This document shows positions 35,374 through 45,210 of a stretch of 64,000 bases of DNA, one piece after another. Each line of letters begins with the position of its first letter. Within the stretch, counting starts at the first letter, position 1. A model generated the notes under the pieces. The model did not search any database. It saw nothing but the letters and a program-made list of their open reading frames with translations, and had not been told where the DNA came from. The stretch comes from Rhodospirillaceae bacterium (GTDB lineage Bacteria > Pseudomonadota > Alphaproteobacteria > UBA8366 > Aestuariispiraceae): contig PAQY01000002.1 of NCBI GenBank assembly GCA_002709955.1, forward strand, positions 356,448 through 420,447, given 5' to 3'. The translations under genes and the position numbers were made by a program.

Positions 35374-36249
35374 CTACAGAGGTTTCCCCAGTCTTCCGGC
35401 CAGGTCCTGGATGAATTGCCAGGCGACACGGCCTGATCTGGCGCCGCGGGTCACGGTCCATTCCACGGCCATGGGGCGCCAGGCGTCTTCTTCGATGGGC
35501 AGGTTATAGGCCTGCACATAGCCCCGGATCATTTCAAAATAGGTATTCTGATCGCAGGAATGAAAGCCCAGCCAGAGGCCGAATCTGTCGGACAGGGAGA
35601 CCTTTTCTTCGACCGCTTCGGATGGATTGACCGCAGTTGAGCGTTCATTTTCGATCATATCACGGGGCATCAGATGGCGGCGGTTGGATGTCGCATAGAA
35701 CAGGACATTGTCAGGTCGGCCTTCGATTCCCCCCTCTAGCACCGCTTTCAGCGATTTATAGGCCGCGTCCTGACCATCAAAGGACAGATCGTCGCAGAAC
35801 AGGATGAAGCGCCGGTCCAATGGGCGCAGCAGGGTCAGAAGCCGGGGCAGGGTGGGGATATCTTCCCGGTGCAATTCAATCAGGCAGACAGGTTTTTTGT
35901 TACCCGACTGGGCCAGTTCTGCATTGACCGCCGCATGAGATGCCTTCACCAGAGAGCTTTTCCCAGCGCCGCGCGCACCCCACAGCAAGGCATTATTCGC
36001 AGGCAGGCCATTGGCAAAGCGGCGCGTGTTCTCCAGCAATTGATTGCATTGTAAATCAATGCCTTGCAGCAGTCTTATGTCAACACGGTTGACCTTTGGA
36101 ACAGCTTCCAGCCGGTCTAATTCCGGATGCCAGATGAAGGCTTCTGCTGCCCCCAATTCAAACTTTGCAGGGGGCGGGGGGGCCAGTCTGTCCAGCGCGT
36201 CTGCAATGCGCAATAGGGTCGTTTGCAACGGTGTCTCAGACTCTGACAT
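35374..36249 (-). CDS. DUF815-family AAA+ ATPase
   Basis: A 291-aa P-loop ATPase with Walker A GARGAGKSSLVK (about residue 93), Walker B RFILFCDDLSF, and a sensor-like FYATSNRRHLMP segment. Conserved DUF815 text includes LIELHREDI and SDRFGLWLGFHSCDQ. The cellular role is unknown; in alphaproteobacteria it is typically placed back-to-back with yajC, as here (219-bp divergent spacer). Its 3' end abuts the intergenic repeat cluster. Confidence 0.9.
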   Translation of the reverse strand: MSESETPLQTTLLRIADALDRLAPPPPAKFELGAAEAFIWHPELDRLEAVPKVNRVDIRLLQGIDLQCNQLLENTRRFANGLPANNALLWGARGAGKSSLVKASHAAVNAELAQSGNKKPVCLIELHREDIPTLPRLLTLLRPLDRRFILFCDDLSFDGQDAAYKSLKAVLEGGIEGRPDNVLFYATSNRRHLMPRDMIENERSTAVNPSEAVEEKVSLSDRFGLWLGFHSCDQNTYFEMIRGYVQAYNLPIEEDAWRPMAVEWTVTRGARSGRVAWQFIQDLAGRLGKPL

Positions 36250-36467
36250 ATACTATGTTCCTGGATGCTGGATGGATTGGATAGGGCGCAAACCCTATCG
36301 CCCCGGTTCGGGGTGGTCAATCGACCCAACGGCCCTGTTACACATGGCATTGCACTTTCCTTGCGTGTCCGTATAGTCCCCGGCGACTTTACAGATGGCG
36401 GAATGCGGGTCGCCTCCCCATCTTTCACAAAACCAAACGGGCACAAATCCAAACTGGGAGTAGATAC

Positions 36468-36875
36468 ATGCTGATTTCAACGGCTTTCGCACAGGACGCG
36501 GCTGGTGCACTTGGGGGAGAGGGCGGCTTGGGTATGTTTTTGCCGCTGATCCTGATTTTTGTAATTTTCTATTTCCTGCTTATCCGCCCCCAGCAGAAAC
36601 GCCAGAAAGAACATCAGGCCAAACTGTCCGCCGCACGCCGTGGGGACAAGGTTGTGCTGGGCGGTGGTATTCTGGGCACTGTTGTTAAGGTTGTTGATGA
36701 CGGCGAGCTGCAGGTCAAGATCGCCGATGATGTTGAAGTTCGTGTGTTGAAGGCAACCTTGATGGATGTCCTGTCCAAGCCGGAACCGGCGAAAGACGCC
36801 GCCAAGGGTGCCCCCGCCAATGAGCAGGGAACGGAAAAGAAATCCCTGTTGGGCGGTCTCTTCGGCAAGAAATGA
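36468..36875 (+). CDS. yajC: Preprotein translocase subunit YajC
   Basis: A 135-aa single-pass inner-membrane protein associated with SecDF. One membrane helix (MFLPLILIFVIFYFLLIRP, residues about 24-42) is followed by the conserved PQQKRQKEHQ and a basic cytoplasmic domain with GDKVVLGGGILGTVVKV. The N-terminal stretch is slightly longer than in E. coli. GGGAG precedes ATG 36468. secD follows after 90 bp. Confidence 0.96.
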   Translation: MLISTAFAQDAAGALGGEGGLGMFLPLILIFVIFYFLLIRPQQKRQKEHQAKLSAARRGDKVVLGGGILGTVVKVVDDGELQVKIADDVEVRVLKATLMDVLSKPEPAKDAAKGAPANEQGTEKKSLLGGLFGKK

Positions 36876-36965
36876 TCAGTATTCGCCTATCTTAAGGGGG
36901 GATAAGGCTCCGGTCAGGGTCTTATCCTTACCCTTTTTGGACTTCAGACGTAACGGACGGTTCGT

Positions 36966-38579
36966 ATGCTGCAATTTCCTGCATGGAAAAAAGGCCTGAT
37001 CGCGGTGATCGCCTTGTTGGGTGTGCTTTATGCCGCCCCAAACGTCACGGGCCCCTGGTCCCCCTGGGCGGATTATCCGACCTGGGCACCGGGTAAGTCG
37101 CTGAGCTTGGGGCTGGACCTGCGGGGGGGCGCACATCTTTTGGTTCAGGTGCGGACCGATGATGTGGTGCATGAACGTCTGAATTCCACAGCCGATGCGC
37201 TGCGGGTTCAGATGCGTGAAAAGCGGGTGCGTGCCAGCAGCTTCAACATCGATAATAGCGGCCTGAATGTTTCATTCACCATTCGCGATGCAGCGGACGG
37301 CGATGCAACGCTGGAAGCCATTGATGAGGCTGCACCGGGCTATGATGTGGTGCGAACTGGCGATACGCGGTTTAGTCTGGTGCTGCCGGAAACTGAAGTA
37401 CAAGCGATCAATCAGCGCACGATGGCCCAGTCCTTAGAGGTCGTAACACGCCGCGTGAACGCGCTGGGCCTGACGGAACCGACCATCCAACGCCAGGGCC
37501 TGGATCGTATTCTGATACAGGTGCCGGGTCTGGCTGATACGAATGAATTGAAATCGATTCTGAATGCCCAGGCGCGGTTGACCTTCCATCTGGTGGATTT
37601 TGAACAACAGGCGCAGGCGATTCAAACGGGACGCGCACCATCTGGTTATCAATTGATGCCATCGATTGAGGAATCAGCCTCCGGTGAGCCGTTGCGGCAG
37701 TATTTGGTATCCCGTCAGGCATTTGTTTCCGGTGAAAACCTGACCAATGCCCAGGCGACCTTTCAGGATGGTCGCCCCGTGGTTTCCTTTACCTTTGATT
37801 CCATTGGCGCACAGCGCTTTGGGCGGGTGACACAGGAAAATGTCGGGGGCTTCCTGGCAGCCGTCCTGGATGGCAAGGTTGTCAGCGCCCCCCGCATTCA
37901 AGGTGCCATTCTGGGGGGCAGCGGCATCATCACCGGGAATTTCAGTCTGGAAGAAGCCCAGGAAACGTCCTTGCTGCTGCGGGCCGGGGCATTACCCGCC
38001 CAGATGGATACGATTGAAGAACGCACCGTTGGGCCAGGTCTGGGGCAAGATTCGATTGAAGCCGGTGAACTCGCCAGTGTGGTTGGATTTATCCTGGTCG
38101 TGGTCTTCATGTTCGTGACCTATGGTCGGTTCGGTCTTTTCGCCAATGTCGCCCTGCTGTTAAACCTGATCATGATCATTGGGGTGCTGTCCGCCCTCAG
38201 CGCGACACTGACGCTGCCGGGGATCGCCGGGATCGCCCTGACCGTCGGGATGGCTGTTGATGCGAATGTGTTGATTTTTGAACGCATTCGGGAGGAAGCG
38301 GCCAATGGTCGTAGTGTTCTGAATTCCATTGAAGCCGGGTTTGAGCGGGCATTTGTCACCATCGTCGATTCAAACCTGACGACCCTGATCGCCACGGTGC
38401 TTCTATTCGCCTTCGGGTCTGGCCCCATTCGGGGATTCGCGATTACCCTGGCGATCGGTATCGTGACGTCCATGTTCACGGCGATCATGGTGGCGCGCTA
38501 TCTGGTTGTCCGGTATGCACGTACCAAGAAACCGACGACATTGCCAATTGCCGCCAAGGCCGTGGCCAAGGAGGCCTGA
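36966..38579 (+). CDS. secD: Protein translocase subunit SecD
   Basis: A 537-aa RND-family membrane protein that uses the proton-motive force to pull exported proteins from SecYEG. It has an N-terminal helix, LGLDLRGGAHLLVQV, a large periplasmic domain, and a C-terminal five-helix bundle with GMAVDANVLIFERIREE and the FERAFVTIVDSNLTTLI motif. Length is intermediate between the E. coli and short forms and normal for alphaproteobacteria. secF begins 3 bp after its stop. Confidence 0.97.
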   Translation: MLQFPAWKKGLIAVIALLGVLYAAPNVTGPWSPWADYPTWAPGKSLSLGLDLRGGAHLLVQVRTDDVVHERLNSTADALRVQMREKRVRASSFNIDNSGLNVSFTIRDAADGDATLEAIDEAAPGYDVVRTGDTRFSLVLPETEVQAINQRTMAQSLEVVTRRVNALGLTEPTIQRQGLDRILIQVPGLADTNELKSILNAQARLTFHLVDFEQQAQAIQTGRAPSGYQLMPSIEESASGEPLRQYLVSRQAFVSGENLTNAQATFQDGRPVVSFTFDSIGAQRFGRVTQENVGGFLAAVLDGKVVSAPRIQGAILGGSGIITGNFSLEEAQETSLLLRAGALPAQMDTIEERTVGPGLGQDSIEAGELASVVGFILVVVFMFVTYGRFGLFANVALLLNLIMIIGVLSALSATLTLPGIAGIALTVGMAVDANVLIFERIREEAANGRSVLNSIEAGFERAFVTIVDSNLTTLIATVLLFAFGSGPIRGFAITLAIGIVTSMFTAIMVARYLVVRYARTKKPTTLPIAAKAVAKEA

Positions 38580-38582
38580 TCC

Positions 38583-39539
38583 ATGCTGTTACGATTAATC
38601 CCAGACAACACGACGTATAATTTCGTCGGTCGGCGCAAAATCGCCTATATCTTCTCTGTCATTCTGATCGCAGCATCCATTGGGTTGTTCATGACCCGTG
38701 GCTTGAATTTGGGGATTGATTTTGTCGGCGGCACTTTGTTGGAGGTCAAGACAGAACAGGGAACCGGCGTCAGTGACTTCCGGGAGGCACTGGGTGGATT
38801 GGGGCTGGGCGATGTCCAGATTCAGGAATTTGGCGCGCCGGATGACCTGTTGATCCGCATTCAACGCCAGCCGGGCGATGATGTGGCACAACAGGCTGCC
38901 TTGCAAAAAGCAAAAGATGCCATTGATTCCATGGTTGCCGTCGACGCCAATGGCGATAAGGAATATCGCCGAACCGAAGTTGTCGGACCGACAGTCGGTG
39001 CAGAGCTTCAGAAGGCAGCGATCTATGCCATCTGTTTCTCCATCGGGGCAATCATGCTGTATATCTGGCTGCGGTTTGAATGGCAGTTCGGGATCTGCGC
39101 GGTTGTGGCCCTGTTGCATGATGTGATTACGACAATTGGCCTGTTTGCGTTGCTGCAACTGGAATTCAATCTGGCGACCGTGGCGGCGCTTCTGACGATT
39201 GCGGGATATTCGATCAACGATACCGTGGTCATTTTTGACCGAGTGCGGGAATTCCTTCGCAAATACAAGACGATGTCGCTTCCAGATTTGTTCAATATTG
39301 CGGTCAACAGCACCTTGTCGCGTACCACAATGACGGCCTTGACGACATTGCTGGCACTGGCGGAGTTGGCGGTATTCGGGGGCGGGGTTATCCGTGATTT
39401 CTCCATCGCGCTGATCTGGGGCATTACGATTGGGACCTATTCGTCCATTTGTATCGCCGTGCCGTTGCTGTTGGTGCTGGAGCCCCACCGTGGAGACGAT
39501 GTTGGCACGTCGGAAGAAGCGAAGGCGGAACAGGCCTAA
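38583..39539 (+). CDS. secF: Protein translocase subunit SecF
   Basis: A 318-aa partner of SecD. Seen: LGIDFVGGTLLEVK after the first helix, the VGAELQKAAIYAICFSIGAI helix, GYSINDTVVIFDRVRE and NSTLSRTTMTALTTLLA. It lies 3 bp after secD. The Mth938-like gene follows after 46 bp, the standard alphaproteobacterial order. Confidence 0.97.
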   Translation: MLLRLIPDNTTYNFVGRRKIAYIFSVILIAASIGLFMTRGLNLGIDFVGGTLLEVKTEQGTGVSDFREALGGLGLGDVQIQEFGAPDDLLIRIQRQPGDDVAQQAALQKAKDAIDSMVAVDANGDKEYRRTEVVGPTVGAELQKAAIYAICFSIGAIMLYIWLRFEWQFGICAVVALLHDVITTIGLFALLQLEFNLATVAALLTIAGYSINDTVVIFDRVREFLRKYKTMSLPDLFNIAVNSTLSRTTMTALTTLLALAELAVFGGGVIRDFSIALIWGITIGTYSSICIAVPLLLVLEPHRGDDVGTSEEAKAEQA

Positions 39540-39585
39540 CACCGGCCACGTCACCTCAGTGCTTGCGTAAGGAAGGGGCGCGTGA

Positions 39586-39960
39586 ATGGATATCACCCCA
39601 GCAGTTCCCGAAAACCGTATGCTGATCGACTCTTATGGGCCGGGGCGGTTTCAGGTGCGTGGTGTTGCCTATCAGGGGCCTGTGATCGTGTTTCCGACCC
39701 ATGTGGTGCCCTGGTCCCTGACCAGGGCGTCAGATGTCTCACTGGATGCCCTGTCGCTGGTTCAGCAGGAATCGCCCCCCATCGAGGTTCTGCTGTTAGG
39801 GACGGGCGCGCGGATGGAGATGATCCCCTCTGCCTTGCGCGATGCCATCCGGAATGCGGGCCTTTCCATGGATATCATGAAGACCGGGGCGGCCTGTCGC
39901 ACATTCAATGTCCTGATGATCGAAGGACGACGCGCCGCTGCGGCCCTGATTCCTGAATAA
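39586..39960 (+). CDS. Mth938-like domain protein (DUF498/NDUFAF3 family)
   Basis: A 124-aa protein of the DUF498 family, related to the mitochondrial complex I assembly factor NDUFAF3. Seen: ENRMLIDSYGPGRFQVRG at the N-terminus, LLLGTGARMEMIPSALRDAI and the TGAACRTFNVLMIEGRRAAAALI end. It usually follows secDF in alphaproteobacteria. A role in respiratory complex assembly is inferred from the eukaryotic relative only. It converges with a tetR gene 24 bp away. Confidence 0.9.
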   Translation: MDITPAVPENRMLIDSYGPGRFQVRGVAYQGPVIVFPTHVVPWSLTRASDVSLDALSLVQQESPPIEVLLLGTGARMEMIPSALRDAIRNAGLSMDIMKTGAACRTFNVLMIEGRRAAAALIPE

Positions 39961-39984
39961 GTGTTTCTGGCCTGATTGGCACCG

Positions 39985-40602
39985 TCACCCGATTTCTATC
40001 AACCGGCACAGGGCGGCATGTTGATAGTGCAGATCGTCGCGCAATTGTTTCATTTCGCGCGGCGCATCCTTCACAAATTCAATGAATTGATTGTTCATAT
40101 TGTTGAACAGCATGCGACCGAACACTTGCGGGTCAATGTTGGGGTGGATCCGTTCCAGCCGTTGCAAGGTCATCAGCATGCGGCTGATCTGATCGGCCAG
40201 CCTGGCGTCCAGATCGGTATAGTGGCTGGCAAAAACCGCATCGGGTTGTTCGATAGAGGCGGCGATGGCGTGACGCCAGCTTTCCTTATCCAGATAGATC
40301 AGTGATTTTTCCAGAAAAAGGCCGATCAGCCCATCCACCGAATCCAATACGTCAAGGGATGGGTTCCGGACAAAGGATTCGCCTGCTTTTAGGACATCGT
40401 TTACTTCCATCGCGACCAGGGCGATCAGCATTTCCCCCTTATGCCCATAATAATTATAGACGGTTCCAGGCGAAAGACCGGCCTGTCTGGCGATGTCTTC
40501 AATTGTGGCATTGCCATAGCCAGCGGACCGGAAGCAGTGCGCGGCTGCATGCAACAGGCGCAATTCCCGATCCTGTTTCTGTTGTTCGCGCAGGCCGCTC
40601 AT
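39985..40602 (-). CDS. TetR-family transcriptional regulator
   Basis: A 205-aa regulator with an N-terminal TetR helix-turn-helix (LLHAAAHCFRSAGYGNATIEDIARQAGLSPGTVYNYYGHKGEML) and a variable C-terminal ligand domain. It starts 24 bp after the erpA stop on the same strand, so the two may be co-transcribed. Its target is not evident: no transporter or efflux gene lies beside it. Confidence 0.92.
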   Translation of the reverse strand: MSGLREQQKQDRELRLLHAAAHCFRSAGYGNATIEDIARQAGLSPGTVYNYYGHKGEMLIALVAMEVNDVLKAGESFVRNPSLDVLDSVDGLIGLFLEKSLIYLDKESWRHAIAASIEQPDAVFASHYTDLDARLADQISRMLMTLQRLERIHPNIDPQVFGRMLFNNMNNQFIEFVKDAPREMKQLRDDLHYQHAALCRLIEIG

Positions 40603-40626
40603 ACGCTGTCCCCGCGCATGAATTGA

Positions 40627-40992
40627 TCAAACAGAGAAAGAGGTTCCGCAGCCGCAGGAGGAGGAGGCATTGGGATTATTGACCTTGAAATAGGCCCCGA
40701 CCAGATCATCGACATAATCCAGTTCGGATCCCGCCAACAGGTCCATTGATACGGTATCGGTGACAACGCGCACGCCATCGCGTTCGAACACCAGATCGTC
40801 GGCACCGGATTTGGTATCGAAATCAAACCCATATTGATAACCAGAACAGCCGCCGCCCGATACGGTAACCCGCAGCATCAGGTCTGGCTTGCCTTCCAGC
40901 TTGATCAATCGGTTCAGGCGCGCAACTGCGGAATCTGACAGGCTGAGATGCCGTGTGGCTTCGTCGGTTTCGATTGCGAAAGGGTCAGACAT
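40627..40992 (-). CDS. erpA: Iron-sulfur cluster insertion protein ErpA (HesB/IscA family)
   Basis: A 121-aa A-type carrier that delivers [4Fe-4S] or [2Fe-2S] clusters to apo-proteins. The three ligand cysteines are present: Cys49 in GGGCSGYQY, and Cys113 and Cys115 in SSCGCGTSF. The ATG at 40992 (GGACT 8 nt upstream) is preferred to GTG 40995. It diverges from dgt; in alphaproteobacteria erpA commonly sits back-to-back with dgt-argS. A palindrome at 41031-41045 lies in the shared spacer. Confidence 0.93.
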   Translation of the reverse strand: MSDPFAIETDEATRHLSLSDSAVARLNRLIKLEGKPDLMLRVTVSGGGCSGYQYGFDFDTKSGADDLVFERDGVRVVTDTVSMDLLAGSELDYVDDLVGAYFKVNNPNASSSCGCGTSFSV

Positions 40993-41030
40993 CACTTTTA
41001 AGTCCTAAACTGGTTGCCAATTCCTATACA

Positions 41031-41045
41031 CTAGCACATTGCTAG
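41031..41045. promoter_or_regulatory. CTAGCA-CAT-TGCTAG palindrome in the erpA/dgt divergent spacer
   Basis: A perfect 6+3+6 inverted repeat 39 bp upstream of erpA, in the 154-bp region between divergent genes. It could be an operator for a regulator of Fe-S genes or of dgt; it does not match the IscR consensus I know. Function unproven. Confidence 0.4.
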
Positions 41046-41146
41046 GCACTTCTCATAGGTAAGTGGTCACAGTGTTTTGTCAATCGACGGACTCGGAATA
41101 GACCATCCCGATAGATCGGACAATGTCGCCCAAGGAGGGTGCAGAC

Positions 41147-42301
41147 GTGATTGTGTTAAGAGCGCCTTATGCGACGGATTATGAAGCCACCCGCGGCCGA
41201 TTGGTGACGGAGGAAGCGTCCCGGACACGCACGCCGTTTCAGCGGGATCGCGACCGGATCATTCACTGCACGGCCTTTCGGCGGTTACAGCACAAAACCC
41301 AGGTTTTTATTTCTCCAGAAGGGGACCATGTCCGCACGCGCCTGACCCATTCATTGGAAGTGTCGCAAATCGCGCGGTCCATCGCGCGGGTTCTGCGCGC
41401 GGATGAGGATCTGACAGAAGCAATCGCTCTGGCCCATGATCTGGGGCACACGCCCTTTGGTCACGCGGGGGAAGACGCCCTGGATGCTGTCATGGCGGGC
41501 TATGGCGGGTTTGACCATAATGATCAGGCCCTGCGGGTTCTGGTATTGCTGGAACAGCGCTATCCCAAATTCGACGGGCTGAACTTAAGCTGGGAAACCC
41601 TGGAAGGTGTGGTGAAACATAACGGTCCGGTGACCAAATCCCCGTTGCCCAGCACCCTGGCCTGGTTCAACGCCCAGTTTGACCTGGAAATTTATTCCCA
41701 TGCGGGTATCGAGGCGCAAATCGCCGCGATTTCTGATGATATCGCCTATAACCATCATGATATGGATGATGGCCTGCGCGCGGGCCTGTTTACCATAGAG
41801 GCCCTGTGTGATTCCGTTCCCCATGTTGCGGAGGTTTTTGCCAAGGTGCGCAAGGATGAGCCGGATGCGCCCGAATCCGATGTCATATCGGAAGCGGTGC
41901 GGCGATTAATCGGCGATATGATTGATGATACCCTGGCGTGCACCTCACGTAGATTGGCACGAATTGAGCCGATTACCGCAGAAGATCTGCGCAATTGCGG
42001 GGAAGCAATGGTGCGGTTCACTGAGCCGATGAAGGAAAATGAGCGGGCCCTGAAAACGTTCCTTTTTGAGCATATGTATCGGTCCCCAACCGTGAATGCG
42101 GAACGTAAGGCGGGGGCCCAGATTGTGCGGGACTTGTTCACATATTTCCTGGAAGTGCGCGATGCGCTGGACATGTCGTGGCTGACGGCGTATCCCCGCG
42201 CGGTGAATGAAAGTTGGGAGCGGATCGTCGCAGATTACATTGCGGGCATGACGGATCGTTTTGCCAAACGTCTGCACCGACGGATATTTCACACCGAATG
42301 A
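41147..42301 (+). CDS. dgt: Deoxyguanosinetriphosphate triphosphohydrolase-like protein
   Basis: A 384-aa HD-domain dNTPase that splits dGTP (or another dNTP) to the nucleoside and triphosphate. The metal-binding histidines and aspartate are visible: [10 protein letters not shown] (His68), [16 protein letters not shown] (His97, Asp98), plus [16 protein letters not shown] 41147 is chosen because AAGGAGGG sits 8 nt upstream; an ATG at 41123 would overlap that ribosome-binding site. argS starts 46 bp downstream, so dgt heads the argS-SPOR-nagZ-scpAB run. Confidence 0.95.
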   Translation: MIVLRAPYATDYEATRGRLVTEEASRTRTPFQRDRDRIIHCTAFRRLQHKTQVFISPEGDHVRTRLTHSLEVSQIARSIARVLRADEDLTEAIALAHDLGHTPFGHAGEDALDAVMAGYGGFDHNDQALRVLVLLEQRYPKFDGLNLSWETLEGVVKHNGPVTKSPLPSTLAWFNAQFDLEIYSHAGIEAQIAAISDDIAYNHHDMDDGLRAGLFTIEALCDSVPHVAEVFAKVRKDEPDAPESDVISEAVRRLIGDMIDDTLACTSRRLARIEPITAEDLRNCGEAMVRFTEPMKENERALKTFLFEHMYRSPTVNAERKAGAQIVRDLFTYFLEVRDALDMSWLTAYPRAVNESWERIVADYIAGMTDRFAKRLHRRIFHTE

Positions 42302-42347
42302 TCCGCCCCGGCTGGGGCCAGCACGCCAAAACACAAAGAGCGATATC

Positions 42348-44180
42348 ATGAATATATTTCGGGACGTTAAGACCGATCTGGTCCGCATATTGGAAACAAT
42401 GGTCGCAAAAGGCATTCTGCCGGACGGATTGGACCTGTCGCGCGTGACGGTGGAATCGCCCAAGGAGCGCGCCCATGGCGATATGGCGACGAATGCCGCC
42501 ATGGTGCTGTGCAAGCAGGCAGGCATGAAGCCCCGCGACCTGGCCGATATTCTGGCAAAGGCCCTACCGGACAGTGACCTGATCGCAAGCGCAGAAATCG
42601 CGGGTCCTGGCTTTATCAATATGCGCCTGAAGGAGTCTGTCTGGTTCGACGTGTTGCGCGGGATTCTGCGGCTGAACACGGCCTATGGCGACAGCGATAT
42701 GGGGACTGGGACAAAGGTTAATGTCGAATATGTATCGGCCAATCCGACAGGACCCTTGCATATTGGCCATGCCCGGGGTGCCGTCGTGGGCGATGCCTTG
42801 GCCGGGTTGCTGTTGAAGGCGGGCTATGATGTCTGCAAGGAATACTGGGTCAATGATGCAGGGTCACAGATCGACAGCCTGGGCTGGGCGGTTTACTGGC
42901 GCTATCTGGAACTGTTGGACCCCAAGGCCTATGCCATTACCGACGAAGACGCGATCAAGGCCTTTACCGTTGAAATGGGGGCCCCGGATCGGGAACTGGA
43001 ATATCGCGGTGAATATCTGATCCCGGCTGCGCAAGCGGTCCTGGACACATTCGGTGAAAGCCTGATTTCGCGCGGTGCGGATGGCGCGGTTAAGCCGGTG
43101 CCGGTATCACAATGGCTGGATCCCATACGCCTTGTGGCGGTGGAAAAGATGCTGGACCTGATCAAGGCGGACCTGGCCGTCATGGGGATCGTGCAGGATG
43201 TATTTACATCCGAACGCGACATCATCCAAAGCGGTAAGGTCGACAGCGTCCTGTCCTATCTGAAGGAAAAGGACATGGTCTATCGCGGTATCCTGGAACC
43301 ACCGAAAGGCCAGAAGCTGGATGATTGGGAACCCCGGGAACAAACCCTGTTCCGGTCGACCCAGTTTGGCGATGATGTGGACCGTCCCCTACAGAAATCA
43401 GACGGAAGCTGGACCTATTTTGCATCCGACATTGCCTATCACCGCGAAAAATATCTGCGGGGATTTAAGCGCCAGATCAATGTCTGGGGGGCGGATCATG
43501 GTGGCTATGTCAAGCGGATGCAGGCCGCTGTTCAGGCCGCGTCCCAGGGGGAGGCAGCGCTGACCATCAAGCTGTGTCAGATGGTCCGCCTGCTGGATAA
43601 GGGCGAACCGATGAAAATGTCCAAGCGGGCAGGGAACTTCGTAACTCTGCGCGACCTGGAAGCGGCCGTGGGCAAGGATGTGGTGCGGTTCTATCTGTTG
43701 ACCCGCAAGCCAGACGCCCCACTGGATTTCGACCTGACGGCGGTGAAGGAACAGTCCCGCGACAATATGGTGTTCTATGTTCAATACGCCCATGCCCGGA
43801 CCCATTCGGTGTTTCGCATGGCAGATGAACAGATGCCCGATCTGGATGTCAGCGATGCGGCACTGGCAGCGGCTGATCTTGCCGCCTTGTCTGGCCCGGC
43901 AGAAGAGCAGTTGTTGCGGTTGATGGCGGAATGGCCGCGTATTGTGGAATCGGCTGCAGAAGCGGAAGAGCCCCACCGCATTGCCTATTACCTGTATGAC
44001 CTGGCCTCCACCTTCCACGGATGGTGGACACAGGGGCGGGAAGACACGGCCCTGCGCGTCATTCACCCGGAAGAGCCGGACGTGACCCAGGCACGATTGG
44101 CACTGGTCATGGCGGTTAGAATCGTGATCGCATCTGGCTTGTCTGTGTTCGGCGTTCAGCCGCGCAATGAATTGAATTAG
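42348..44180 (+). CDS. argS: Arginyl-tRNA synthetase
   Basis: A 610-aa class I aminoacyl-tRNA synthetase. The HIGH motif is [19 protein letters not shown], the KMSKS motif is [11 protein letters not shown], and the C-terminal DALR anticodon-binding domain includes [17 protein letters not shown] 42348 is used: the 29 extra codons to 42261 overlap dgt. It lies in the conserved dgt-argS-SPOR-nagZ order. Confidence 0.97.
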   Translation: MNIFRDVKTDLVRILETMVAKGILPDGLDLSRVTVESPKERAHGDMATNAAMVLCKQAGMKPRDLADILAKALPDSDLIASAEIAGPGFINMRLKESVWFDVLRGILRLNTAYGDSDMGTGTKVNVEYVSANPTGPLHIGHARGAVVGDALAGLLLKAGYDVCKEYWVNDAGSQIDSLGWAVYWRYLELLDPKAYAITDEDAIKAFTVEMGAPDRELEYRGEYLIPAAQAVLDTFGESLISRGADGAVKPVPVSQWLDPIRLVAVEKMLDLIKADLAVMGIVQDVFTSERDIIQSGKVDSVLSYLKEKDMVYRGILEPPKGQKLDDWEPREQTLFRSTQFGDDVDRPLQKSDGSWTYFASDIAYHREKYLRGFKRQINVWGADHGGYVKRMQAAVQAASQGEAALTIKLCQMVRLLDKGEPMKMSKRAGNFVTLRDLEAAVGKDVVRFYLLTRKPDAPLDFDLTAVKEQSRDNMVFYVQYAHARTHSVFRMADEQMPDLDVSDAALAAADLAALSGPAEEQLLRLMAEWPRIVESAAEAEEPHRIAYYLYDLASTFHGWWTQGREDTALRVIHPEEPDVTQARLALVMAVRIVIASGLSVFGVQPRNELN

Positions 44181-44277
44181 GGCCCATCGTCCCCACATTC
44201 TAAGCGGAGTGCTGAGGTAAAGCGGCTCATAACTGCGTGGGTATTGCCCGCGTCATAGTCAATGGAGCGCACTGCGC

Positions 44278-45195
44278 ATGATTGCCACGGAATATGACGA
44301 ACTGGATCGTGAACTGGGTGAACTGGGTGGTGAACCCGGGCAGGACCGGAAAAAGTCTGGTTTGCGCCTGTTGCCCATCGCGGTGGGCGTTGTCTCCCTG
44401 CTGACCCTGGGCGGTATTATTTGGTATGCCTATTCCCAAGGGGTCCGGGAAGGCAGCGAGACCGCCGCGCCCCTGTTGATGCCCGAAGGAACCGCTAAAG
44501 AACCCCCTTTAAATCCGGGTGGGCGTGAGATTTCCGGGACGGAACTGGGTATCTATGATCGGGTTTCCGGGGATCAGGAAACAGCGTCGGTTGAGCGTAT
44601 TCTGCCGCCGCCAGAAGAGCCACGCATGCCGCCCGCTGATATATTGCAGAATGCCCCTGCCGGAACGCCTAACAAAGCACCTGCCGCCCCGACAGAACCT
44701 TCTGCGCCATCCGCAATGACGCAAGAATCTGATGCTGTGCCATCAACACCAACGGCGCGCGCACCGGTGCCTGCGCCTGATGCGGTTCTGGAACAGCCGA
44801 CCGCGCCGCCACCCACCGTTGGGACAGAAACAGAGCAGGTCGCCGCTGCACCGGTCCAACCGGAACCGGAGGCTTCTCCCGCGCCCGCACCTGCGGCACA
44901 GGAATCTGCCCCCGCATCAACCACGGCGGCTACCAGCGCCGGAAATGGTTGGCGCATTCAAATTGCAGCCTTGCGCAGTGAGGCCGACGCCCGCGCAGAA
45001 TGGGCCAAGAAGCAATCGGCTAATCCTGATCTGTTAGGCAAACTGGCAGTGCAAATTCAGGAAGCGACGGTGAATGGCACAACCTATTACCGGATTCGGG
45101 GCGGTCCCCTGGCCAATGGCGATGCGGCGAAGGCATTATGCGTGCAAATGAAGGCCAAGAATCTGGCCTGTATTCCCGTCGCACCCGGCAGTTAG
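44278..45195 (+). CDS. SPOR-domain cell-envelope protein
   Basis: A 305-aa protein with a short charged cytoplasmic N-terminus, one membrane helix (LLPIAVGVVSLLTLGGIIWYA, about residues 35-55), a long Pro/Ala/Thr-rich periplasmic linker (residues about 60-220), and a C-terminal SPOR domain (WRIQIAALRSEADARAEWAK to the end), which binds denuded glycan at division septa. It stands between argS and nagZ as in other alphaproteobacteria. Compositional bias in the linker is normal for this family. Confidence 0.88.
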   Translation: MIATEYDELDRELGELGGEPGQDRKKSGLRLLPIAVGVVSLLTLGGIIWYAYSQGVREGSETAAPLLMPEGTAKEPPLNPGGREISGTELGIYDRVSGDQETASVERILPPPEEPRMPPADILQNAPAGTPNKAPAAPTEPSAPSAMTQESDAVPSTPTARAPVPAPDAVLEQPTAPPPTVGTETEQVAAAPVQPEPEASPAPAPAAQESAPASTTAATSAGNGWRIQIAALRSEADARAEWAKKQSANPDLLGKLAVQIQEATVNGTTYYRIRGGPLANGDAAKALCVQMKAKNLACIPVAPGS

Positions 45196-45210
45196 GGTGT
45201 GTGCGCCATC

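Noticed and set aside
34847-35461. Open frames across the repeat cluster (34847-35191 plus, 35012-35461 minus)
   Set aside because: They are translations of palindromic and periodic repeat DNA and have no independent coding signals.
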